A stretch of 64,000 nt of DNA from Cunninghamella blakesleeana (taxonomy: Eukaryota > Mucoromycota > Mucoromycetes > Mucorales > Cunninghamellaceae), in NCBI GenBank assembly GCA_017871115.1, contig JAFCIZ010000005.1, forward strand, positions 930,001 to 994,000, written 5' to 3'. Positions 1-11,118 of this stretch are shown here, piece after piece. The position numbers and the translations under genes are program-made. Numbering within the stretch: the first letter of the stretch is position 1; each line of letters opens with the position of its first letter. Under the pieces are notes generated by a model. It did no database searches and was not told the origin of the DNA. It saw only the letters and a list, made by a program, of their open reading frames with translations.

Positions 1-1404
1 TTTTTTTTTGTTTATCTCAAAAACCAACTTTTTCTACATTACGTTTTTTTATCTTTTGTTTTTGGAAAAATTATTCTTATGTGTTTTACAGAATCATTCC
101 ATAAAAAAATTGAAAAAATAAAAATGAAGATTTCCCAAAGCCTAATAGAAAAAACGGACACACACGCAATATCGGCTGACCTAGAATTTATAGACTAGTC
201 CGTCTTGATATTCTTTTTACAAAAATGGAATAATTCTTTTTTTTATAAAATAATAATAATAATGTAATGAACATCATAATAGAGATTTGACGCTTTTGGA
301 AATTTCCCTTGAATTTTTGGTTGTCCTTTTGTTTTTAATACTTGCTATTTTCTTTTTATGATTCTTTGAAACTCTATCAGATATAAAAAAGATATATAAT
401 TATATTGTTCATATAACAACCAAATTTTAATAAAATTACATCTATGTTATACTCACATTATATTTATAATGTATACATGTACAATTATTTGTATTTTTTT
501 TAAAAAAAAAGAAAGGAACGGTATAAATAAAAGAAAAAAAAGGAAGTTTTCCTTACCAAAAAAGTTAACTCTAAGATCACGATACTTGTATCAAAATACT
601 ATATACGTATTAATCTGAAGTTTATTTTTAATATTGACTTTTATTAATATTAGAATAATCTGAAAATAACTACACTTTAGAATAAAGCCATCGTATAAAA
701 AATAGATTATTTTTATTATTTTTATAATATATTATATTTATTATATATAATGCATTATGAAAATAATAATGTATTTATCAACCCCATCTGTGCATAATTA
801 TGTGGAGTATAAAGGAGGGCTGAGATTTAACTTTTTTTTGATTTATGATTTTCAATGGCTTTATTTGGGACATAACCATAGAGTACGTGGAAAAAAAAGA
901 GAAAATAGTAACACAAGATAGATTCCTTTCGTTCTAGAGTTGTACACTTTTCAAGAAACCCATATCGAATATGACGTAATAAATAGTATTTCCCAGCGCT
1001 AATACTCTTTTATATAAATCTGATTTAAAGGTTAAAAATAAATAAAAATAAATAAAAAACATAATATGCGTATATATAGTATAATATTGCTATTGCTATT
1101 CAGTATTCATTTTATTAATGAAAAATTAAAATGCAAAACTATTTTTTGTTATAACATCTTATTATATAATTGTAGATCAAGTACAGTTTTATTCATTTTT
1201 TCTGTAAAATAAAATCTTAATTTTTTCTATCTAGTTTGGAAAAAAGAAAAAAAAACAATCAAATGGACTCAGCCCTTATTTTAAAACCCCGTTGACTTTT
1301 TTGTGGTAGAAAAATATTATTATAAAAGATCAGAAAAATAATTGTTTTCTTCCTTTTTAATTTTCTTTTTTCTTTTATTATTAAAAATATATTATATTAT
1401 ACCT
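1..1404. other. Upstream region of the first P5 ATPase gene
   Basis: No coding region was recognised. Several blocks resemble the region upstream of the second ATPase copy: about 150-240 matches 8610-8700, and about 740-1040 matches 8945-9290. The duplication therefore included promoter DNA. The rest is AT-rich with homopolymer runs. Confidence 0.6.
972..979 (+). promoter_or_regulatory. TGACGTAA (CRE/ATF-type bZIP) element, copy 1
   Basis: A perfect TGACGTAA octamer lies 433 bp before the start codon of the first ATPase. The same octamer lies 448 bp before the start of the second copy, in flanking sequence that is otherwise well diverged. This matches the core bound by CREB/ATF-type bZIP factors. 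That it is used here is inference. Confidence 0.4.
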
Positions 1405-4400
1405 ATGCAGTTATTCTATAAATTACTGACAATAGGTTTATTACCTTTGGTAATAGCAATTCCAAAGTTTAATGAAAGTATGTAATTAAATAAACTCATT
1501 AAGATATATATATGTATATAAAGTAGAACGATATACTCACGTTCTTTATCTTTGTTTTTTTTTTTTTCTTTTATAATATTACGCTTTATTTAATAAACAG
1601 TAAATAAATATCAAGTGGATGGACAGCTATGTTCATTACCAACATATCATTCTTATCCTTGTCCAGTGATTTGCGTGAAGAATATAAATGATTGTCCTGC
1701 CCAAGTACGCCCATCGTGCCCTACAGGTCAAACCTATTGTGTTGATGGTTCTTGTAGATCAAGTTGTCCTACTGATCTTACTTCAGGATGTGCTTGTACT
1801 GGTCAACCTTCTTTAGGTCAATTAACTTATCCTTGTAGTAAAACATTTGTTGATCTTCCAAATTTTGTAGCTAGAAACAAAACTGAATTATCTTATGATA
1901 CATGCTCTACTTATTTAAACATACCTAATTTACCTAAATGGAATCCCAATTTTAACGAAACTAATCCAACAATGATGTGGGGTGAATGTCCTGCTCCAGA
2001 TTGGGGTGAGCTAAATTTCCGTGAACCTGTCTTTATTGCTTTATATGTATTTTATGGCTCTTGTGCTGGATTTTTACTTATCTGGGTTTTCTATAAAAAT
2101 GTTCGCGAAAAGGTATTTAAAGAAAAAAAAAATGAATAGTACAAAATAATATTAATAAACGATAATAACCGTCCTAGCCATAAATTGAACTCTATTTCCT
2201 TTTTTTATTTTTATTATTATTATTAGGTTATTAAAGCTCAGTTTAATAAATCTTATGAAGTTAAAATGGAACAATATAATGCGGAAGCATCATCAAAAGA
2301 AAAAAGTGAAAAGAAGAGTAATGTAAGTTTATTTATTTTTGTTTTTGGTTTTCTTTTTTTTAAAAAAAATAATACTAGCAATAGCAAGTGAGCTAGTTAT
2401 TTTAATTTAATATATTGATTCGATTTGACTTTATATATATTGATTAGGTTAATGAAGATGAATCTGAATCAATTGAACCTGAAGAAGATATGATCATCAA
2501 AGCTTATAAGAGAGATATTTTGGGAACATTCTTCTTTATTTGTTATGTTTTACAAACATTAGGTATGTTTTGCTTTATGATCATGACAGTATATGATTAT
2601 TATCAAGTTTATTACTGGTTTAAAGGTTCTTATTTGATTTCATCAAGTACTTTTATGGGTCAATGGTATGTTTTCTTCATTTGGTTTGCTTGTATGACTA
2701 TTTTTAAAAGTCGTATTCCCAACTTCTATAGAATTCAATGTACTTATGCTGAAGGTCAATATGTTCAAGTAGAAAAATCTGAACCTGGTAAGTTTTTTTT
2801 TAAAAAAAAAGCGGAAAAATAAATAAATTAGATCTCAGTATTTTTTTTTTTTTATATTTAAAAATGTAACCTACGCTAAACTTTATTTTTTTTTTTTTTT
2901 TTTTTTTTTTCACACAGCCATTATTTTATTAGAAGATGAAGATAGACTTACAAATGCGGTACGCTGGTTAGAAGATCTCGGAAAGAAAATATTTGGATTA
3001 GATGTTGTTGTCACTTCTGCCACCTTACAAAAAACAAGATCCGGTACTAAATACTTTAACTATCAATGTACAAGATATGTTTATCATCCTGAAAGTCAAC
3101 TCTTTACACCTCACGACTTTGATTTAGGTGAAACAGGTAGTGATCTTACAAAGTGGGGTCATGGTTTAACTTCTGAAGAAGCTGCTCAGCGTGAAGAATT
3201 AGTTGGTCCAAATTTTATTGAAGTTTATGTGCCTAATCCTATTATGGCTATTTTACGTGAATTTGCATCCTTCTTTTATATTTATCAATTTACTGTATTA
3301 TGGCTCTTTTATTATTTTGCTTATTGGCAAGTAGGTGTAGCTGATACTGCTGTTATTTTGATTTCCGCTTTTGTAAAAGTAGTAGTTCGTCTTCGTTCTG
3401 AACATCGTATTAAAGCTATGGCTGAATTTACTGATTCTATTAATATTTTACGTGATGGTACATGGCAAAAATTATCAACTTCCGACTTGGTTCCTGGAGA
3501 TGTCTTTGAAGTAGCTGAAAAGAAAACCACTCCATGTGATGCTGTGGTCTTATCTGGTAACATTGTTGCTGATGAAAGTTCTTTGACTGGTGAACCTTTA
3601 CCTATTCGTAAATTCCCTCTTCGCAAAGATGACACTACGCCTTATGATCGTATGGGTGCTGGTAAAATCTCAACCATTTTCTCTGGTACTACCATTTCAC
3701 AAGCTGAACGTACTGAAAAGGATACACCTGTCTGTGCTTTGGTCACTCAAACTGGTACAAGTACTGACAAAGGTGAATTGATTAAAAAGATTTTATTCCC
3801 TACTCGAGTTTCTTTCATTTTTGATGAACAAATTAAAATTGTTATTTTAATTTTACTTTGTTGTGGTTTGATAATGTTGGGACTTGCTCTCTGGTTATAT
3901 GCATCTGGTACCCCTCTTTGGTTCTATGCTATGTTTGCTATCAGTCAATTACTTTCTCCTCTTCTTCCTGCTGCTTTGGTTGTTGGTCAATCTGTTGCTG
4001 CTGGTAACTTGAAAGATAAAAATATTTTCTGTGTTGATCTTCCTCGTATCTTGATGGCTGGCAAAGGTATATGCATATATAAAAGAAATAATAATAATAT
4101 AATATTGGTTGCTTATACTAATTTTTATTTATTATATTATATCTTATATAATTCATTATATAGTTCAAATGTTTTGCTTTGATAAAACTGGTACTTTAAC
4201 TAAAGAAGGTTTAGAATTTTATGGTGTACATCCTGTTAAGAATTCTGATAATATTGTAGATAATCATGCAAATAAGGTGGAGCCCGCATTTGATGAACAT
4301 ATTGAACAAGTTGAACAAGTTCCACGTCTTTGTCAAATTGCACTTGCTTCTTGTCATGCTGTTACAACATTAAATGGCCAATTTATTGGTAACCCAGTTG

Positions 4401-6211
4401 ATATTGAAATGTTTAAATCATCTAAATGGGAACTTCAAGATCATAATGATAATGATGATTATGTTGATACACTTTTACCACCTGCTAATGTACCTGGATC
4501 TAAACGTGAACCTATTCATGTATTAAAACGATTTGAATTTGTTCATGCTCGTATGTCCATGTCCGTTGCTGTTTTAGATACTGTTACAAATAAGGTTCAT
4601 ATTTTTGTAAAAGGTGCTTATGAAAAAATTAAAGATTTATGTGATCCTAACTCTATTCCTGCTAATTATGATGCTATTACTTCTGACCATGCTCGTCAAG
4701 GTTGTTATGTTTTGGCTCTTGCTCATCGTGAAATCGATTTAGAAAAGATTGGTGGTTTAGCTGGTTTCCGTAATTGGAATCGTGATCAAATGGAAGAAGA
4801 AATTAATTTTATTGGTCTTATCATCTTTAAAAATCAATTGAAACCAGATACTACTGAAAATATTGCTGAATTAAAACGTGGTGCTACAAGAACTATTATG
4901 ATTACCGGGGATACAGCTCTTACTGGTGTTTATATTGCTAGACAATGTGGTATGGCTTTACCTAATTCTAAAGTATTATTAGGTGATTATGATAAATCTA
5001 CTGATCGAGTTGTTTGGTTTGATGTGGATGAACCTGAAAAATATTCTGACGTTGATGTTGATCAATATTTATTAAATAGAGAACATACACCTATTGAATT
5101 AGCTGTTACTGGTAAAGCCTTCCACTGGTTGGTAAATCATGATTTAATTCGCAAGTATCTTTTAGATATCCGTGTATTTGCTCGTATGACACCTACAGGT
5201 AAAGTACAATGTGTACAATTACATATGGAACGTGGTATTACAGCTATGACAGGTGATGGTGGTAATGATTGTGGTGCTCTTCGAGCTGCTCATGTTGGTA
5301 TTGCTATGTCTGATGCTGAAGCTTCAATTGTATCACCTTTCAGCACAAGTGTTCGTAGTGTAAAATCATGTGTAGAATTAATTCGTCAAGGTCGTGCTGC
5401 TTTAGCTACTTCTATTACTGGTTATCGTTATTTGATTTTATATGGTCAAGTCATGATGATGTTAAAGATTTATACTTTTTATTTCTCTGTTAACATGTCC
5501 CAAAATGTATGGATTGCTATTGATGTGTTTATTACTGTGTTCATGACATGGGCTTTGTCACAATCTAAAGCTGCTGATCGTTTAGAACCTATTCGTCCTA
5601 CTGCTCGTCTTTTAGGTCCTCAAACATTATCTTCCTGTTTAGGTCTTGTTAGTATTAATTGGATTTATCTTGCTGCTGCCTTTGCCATGTTATTTAAACA
5701 AACTTGGTTCCGCTGTAATGAATTTGATTCTGATGCCGTAGATGTTAGTAAATGGTACCTTTTAGGTGATGGGTATGAAGCTGAAATAATTTCTTTGGTT
5801 ACTCTTTTCCAATTTATCAATAATGCAGCTGTCTTCAACTTTGGTTATAAATTCAGACAAGCATTTTATAAGAATTATGCTTTGGTATTTTTATGGTTAC
5901 TTTATTTAGCTATTGTTTCATACTGGACCTTGGCTGATCCTAATCGATTTGGATGTCTTTTCCGTATCAACTGCGGAACAAAGTCTGTATTAGAAAGTAA
6001 TGGATACGCAGTACCACCAGTTGATATTGAACCTTATAATATACCTCTGGGTCATAATGTTTTACCTTGGGATTTCAGATGGAAATTATGGGGTTTGTGT
6101 TTAGGTAATATGTTTTCAGCATTAGCATGGGAACGTTTAGTAGTATTAGGTCCTGTACATGAATATTTAGCAAGAAAATACCCTGTAGATCGTCTTAAGG
6201 TTACCTATTAA
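1405..6211 (+). CDS. P5B-like P-type ATPase with Cys-rich luminal N-terminal domain (tandem copy 1)
   Basis: Six exons (1405-1477, 1601-2112, 2227-2322, 2448-2787, 2918-4066, 4164-6211) give 1405 aa. P5 ATPases are endomembrane transporters; animal P5B members such as ATP13A2 move polyamines. Residues 1-18 look like a signal peptide. About 25-160 form a domain with 13 Cys and two N-glycosylation sequons, followed by a membrane segment near 165-188, a charged cytosolic linker and the ATPase core. Core motifs seen are TGEP (564-567), the phospho-acceptor DKTGT (Asp730), ITGDT and TGDGGND. The stretch from REELVGPNFIEV into the following membrane segment resembles P5B. The P5 signature PPxLP in TM4 reads SPLLP (687-691). 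There is no sign of decay, so I judge the gene functional. The substrate is unknown. Confidence 0.88.
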
Positions 6212-8559
6212 TTCGACTATTATATATATATATATACATATCACTTTTTTCTCTTATTTATTATTTATTTATCGTTTTGTTATTTATTAGTATTTATTAT
6301 TATTATCATTATAATTTATATGTTTTATTAATTTTTAAATAATCAACTTTATATTTATATTTATATATTTATTAGTATTATTTATTCTTATATATTAATA
6401 AAAAAAAATTAGAACACAATTATTTTTTTAAAAAGAAATTGATAGTAACATAGTAATAAAAAGGCGTAAATATAATACTTTTATCAGAACTTTAAATAAT
6501 AATAAATATTAGCGTTTAGAAAATTAAATATAATATTTATAAAAAACTGATATGAAGAAAGGGTCATTATTTGGAATAAAAAGAAAATCAAGATTTTAAA
6601 TTATAAAAAAAGAAAAGATCACCAACATAATTGATAAAATAAGTTTAGCATATTCAACAATAAATGTCAATCATTATGAATAAACATGGCCACTAATCTT
6701 GAACCATGAAAGGCACATTTTCCATAGAGAGAAAAGGTCAACCCTATGAATTAAAAAATGATCAATATCTTAAAAAAAGGAAAACTAAAACCTTGAATAA
6801 TAAAAAAAATCCGATAATCTTGTATAAATAAAGACTAATGCTATGATTAAATATAAATTATATTGAAACAAGATAGGTTTCTGCCCTGAACTAAAAAAAA
6901 AGACTAGTACCACAAATAAAGTCAAAAAGTCGTCTTTAATAAAAAAGACCATCGCTTCGAATATGAACAAATTTCATCTTAAAAAAGTCAATTGCTTTTA
7001 ATAATAAACAATCACTGAGTTCTGATCATGCATTCTCATTTCTTTTAATCATTGCCCTTTTTTTAAAAAAAACAAATTCATAAATAATATTTTTCGCTTT
7101 ACTTGATATATAACACTTTATTGAATTATATAAAAACTATTCTAAATATACACAAATTTATATATTTATGTAAAAGTATGGGTAGCTTACATAATTGTTA
7201 TATGCTTGCTTTTTATGTTATTATTCTTTCAAAAGTTTATTAAATAGAGGATGAAATATAATAAGTAAAAATAATACCATACGGTATGAGTGAATTAAAT
7301 ATATCATAATATACAAATACATAGGTAATCCTTTTTTTATTATTATTAATATTATTAATATTATTATTTTATAAATCATAGTATTTTTGTGTATTTATGA
7401 ATAAATAATACCTCGAATATCGATCTAAAAAAATTTTATTACTGTTTTTGAACGTATTTGACCAAAGTATTATATATAAATAGGGTATGAATGGTGCTTG
7501 GCTAAGTATTAGGTAATATATTTTAATTAATAGTTTGTTTTTAAAAAATTAATAACGAATACTATAAAATTATATAATACTAACCACGCAATTTTTCTAC
7601 TTTTTTTATTAGTTATACTGTTTAAATATACGGATGGATTATGAAAATGCCAGATATGGATATAATAGAATACTAATAAACATAGCAATTCTTTGATCAA
7701 CATTCAATGAACTACATATAAAGAAAATTTAGTTAAATCCTTTTTTTACACAAGCGATGCATAATATATAAAGTTGAGTTATAATATGGTGATGGCTACT
7801 TCTCTTTTAATACAATAGTAGAAAAAAGTAAAATTAGGAAAGTCATTACATTGATCATACTAATTTTATCAACTTTTTACACCATCAGCAAGTTTTTTTA
7901 TAACAAGATTCAATAGCCTTTTTTTAATAGTAAAAACAACAACCAATTTTTCTTTTAAAACTTTCATTATGCTTTACAACAGTAACGGCAATTGCAACAA
8001 CTAAAGAATTAACGTTGCCTTGGTACCAACTATCTTCGACGTTTTTATTATACATCATGAATATACACATCAAAATAAGTAAATACATAAATAGTAAATA
8101 TGGATAGCAAATTGACGACGTACACAAAAAAAGAGAAAAGGAATAATAATAACTAAACAATATTGACGAAAGTTGAAAAAAGAGTTATGAGTGAAGAATT
8201 TATTATTTTGAAACAAAAATTTGGAACAAGTTTTAATTCATTACCTAGCTTAAATAAAATAGAGTTAAAATGGTTCTATTATTGGTATGTTCGTATCTAC
8301 TTAATTGGGAAATGAAGAATATATTAAAAATAAAATAAGCAAGCAGTATTAAGATATACATCATTTTCTATTTTTTTTATAATAAAAGATAAAATAAAAT
8401 GTCATAAAAAATGTGGGGTAATAATAGCTATCATCTAATGAAAAAGAGAAAAGAAAAGAAAATGGGTTTTAAAAGCGCTTACTAAATAAATTTACCATCA
8501 TTATTCTTTTTTTTCTTTTTTATTCTATATCTCGATTTGATTGAAGATATTCACAAAGT
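6212..8559. other. Spacer between the two ATPase copies, no gene seen
   Basis: AT-rich DNA with A/T homopolymers. It holds the degenerate repeat array listed at 6560-7030. The only open frames are short, low-complexity and without a recognisable product. Confidence 0.6.
6560..7030 (+). repeat. Highly degenerate tandem array, about 23-bp unit
   Basis: Read by eye, this stretch falls into about 19 successive units, mostly 22-26 bp. They follow a loose pattern: GA/GT/GG + CCA or TCA, a variable centre, CTTGAAT or TATGAAT, then an A run. Examples are GTCAATCATTATGAATAAAC near 6665 and GGCCACTAATCTTGAACCAT near 6688. Individual units are strongly diverged. The reverse-complement pattern recurs at 29820-30310. 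Confidence 0.5.
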
Positions 8560-9659
8560 AATAAAGATCAAAAACAAACAAATAACCTTAAATACATCCA
8601 AAAGAAGACAAATAGAAAAATTGACACACAATATCAAGTGACCCATTTCTGGTTGATTATAGTCTAGTACAATTTTTTTTTTACAAAAATGGTACAATAC
8701 ATATATATTTTTATTTTTTTACTTTTTTATTATTATTATATATTAAATAGAATAATCAAATACACACTAAAAATAAAAAAAGAAAAAATTATACCTTTTT
8801 ATATAATATATAAAAAAAATTAGTTCCAAATACAATCTCCGAGTAATGATTTTTTATTGGTTGATTTTTTATATTGTCTTTTTCCTGGTACTGGAATGAT
8901 CTGATTACTTTTGAATCAAACTATTATAAAAATATATAAGCATTTTATTATTTATTATATATAATGTGTATAATATATTCACCATAGGTCCCCCATTCAT
9001 GAATAATTGCGGAGCAAAAAAGGCAAGGTATTGTGTACAAGAAAGCTGAGATCTAATTTTTTTTTTTGAATTCTGATTTTTGATGGCTTTATATGGGACA
9101 TAGCCATACGTCGTGTAAAAAAAAAAAATATGAATCGTAACACAAGGAATATTATTCCTTTTGTTTCTATTGGAGTATATATAAGAAGTAAGAGAGGTAC
9201 CATATTTATTATGACGTAACATAATCATCGGCGCTAAATCTTTTTTGTCAATGTCCATATAAAATAAACTATAAATCTGATTAAAAGGGATACAATAAAA
9301 AAAAAAAAAGATTATACAAGTTTATTTCGATGTTTAAAATTCATTTTTAATAAAAAAAAAAGAATGAAAGCAGAATAATTTTATTTTACATAATATTATA
9401 AAACCATTGGTGAGGTAGGGTCTTGATAGAAAAAAATTATTTTCTATAACATTTTTCTGCTTTTTCATTGAACTCCTACTGTAAAAATCTTTTATTTTCT
9501 ATATTTTTTTAAAAAAAATCCAATGGCTCCGCGACTTTTTTCAAACCCAGTTGTCCTCTTGTAGAAAATGATTTTAAAAGGGTCGAAAAAAATCTTTTCT
9601 TTCTTTTTAATTTTCTTTTTTTTTTTTTCAATTAAAAAAATAATCAATATATCATACCT
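8560..9659. other. Upstream region of the second P5 ATPase gene
   Basis: Diverged copy of the region upstream of the first ATPase. Shared blocks include the GGCTTTAT..GGGACATA segment (856-878 and 9082-9104), the TGACGTAA element and a pyrimidine-rich stretch just before the start codon. No coding region is seen; the open frames here are low-complexity. Confidence 0.6.
9212..9219 (+). promoter_or_regulatory. TGACGTAA (CRE/ATF-type bZIP) element, copy 2
   Basis: Perfect match to the octamer upstream of the first ATPase copy. It is preceded by the same AT-rich context ending in TA and lies 448 bp before the start codon. Retention between diverged flanks suggests selection; factor binding is inferred. 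Confidence 0.4.
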
Positions 9660-11082
9660 ATGCAGTTCTTTTATAAATTACTGTCAATAGGTTTATTACC
9701 TTTGGTAATAGCAACTCCTGCATGGAATGAAGGTAATTGAATATACTCTATTATTATAAAATATAAATAAAAAATAGAATGGCATATTTATAGTACCTTT
9801 TTCTTTCTTTTTCTTTTTATAATACTACGCTTTATTTAATAAACAGTAAATAAATATCAAGTGGATGGACAGCTATGTTCATTACCAACATATCATTCTT
9901 ATCCATGTCCAGTGATTTGCGTGAAGAATATAAATGATTGTCCTGCCCAAGTACGCCCATCGTGCCCTACAGGTCAAACCTATTGTGTTGACGGTTCTTG
10001 TCAATCAAGTTGTCCTACTGATCTTACCTCAGGATGTGCTTGCACTGGTCAACCTTCTTTAGGTCAATTAACTTATCCTTGTAGTAAAACATTTGTTGAT
10101 ATTCCAAATTTTGTAGCTGAAGACAAAGTCAAATTATCTTATGCTACTTGCTCTGCTTCTTTAAATATCCCTAATTTACCTGAATGGAATCCCAATTTTA
10201 ACGAAACTAACCCTACTATGATGTGGGGCCAATGTCCTACTCCAGATTGGGGTGAATTGAATTATCATGAACCTGTCTTTATTGCTTTATATGTATTTTA
10301 TGGTTCTTGTATTGGATTTTTACTTATATGGCTTTGTTATAAAAATATTCGTGAAAAGGTAAAAAAAAAATCATTGGCACGTACAAAAAAATCGATCTAG
10401 CCATAAATTGATTTATATTACCTTATTTTCTTATCTTAAATATATAGGTTATTAAAGCTCAGTTTAATAAATCTTATGAAGTCAAAATGGAACAATATAA
10501 TATGGAATCATCATCAAAAGAAAAAAGTGAAAAAAAGAGTAATGTAAGTATAATATATTTATATTAAAAAGGTGAAATAAATCAATAACAGTAATAATAA
10601 CTATATCTTTTATTTTATTTTTATATTTTTATTATTTAAATTGATCAGTATAATGAAAGTGAATCTGAATCCATTGAACCTGAAGAAGATATGATCATCA
10701 AAGCTTATAAGAGAGATATTTTGGGAACATTCTTCTTTATTTGTTATGTTTTACAAACATTAGGTATGTTTTGCTTCATGATCATGACAGTTTACGATTA
10801 TTACCAAAACTACTACTGGTTTAGAGGTTCTTGGGTAGTTCAATCAAGTACTTTTATGGGTCAATGGTATGTTTTCTTCTTTTGGTTTGCTTGTATGACA
10901 ATTTTCAAAAGTCGTATAATGAATTTTTATAGAATTCAATGTACTTATGCTGAAGGTCAATATGTTCAAGTAGAAAAATCTGAACCTGGTAAGCTTATAA
11001 AAGTAGAAGAGTTATATTATAAAAAAAAATTTATAGAAAAAATTAAATCCCAGACAAACTTAAAAAAAATGTAACATACACT

Positions 11083-11118
<36 letters not shown>

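Noticed and set aside
3321..3635. Minus-strand open frame inside the first ATPase (and its twin at 11528-11842)
   Set aside because: Shadow of the strongly coding plus strand. It recurs in both copies only because the core is conserved.
6560..7030. CRISPR-like array
   Set aside because: Nuclear fungal DNA. Units are head-to-tail and mutually diverged, with no constant repeat and no separate spacers.
8905..9258. 117-aa minus-strand open frame upstream of the second ATPase
   Set aside because: Low-complexity Asn/Lys/Phe translation, not kept in the homologous region upstream of the first copy.
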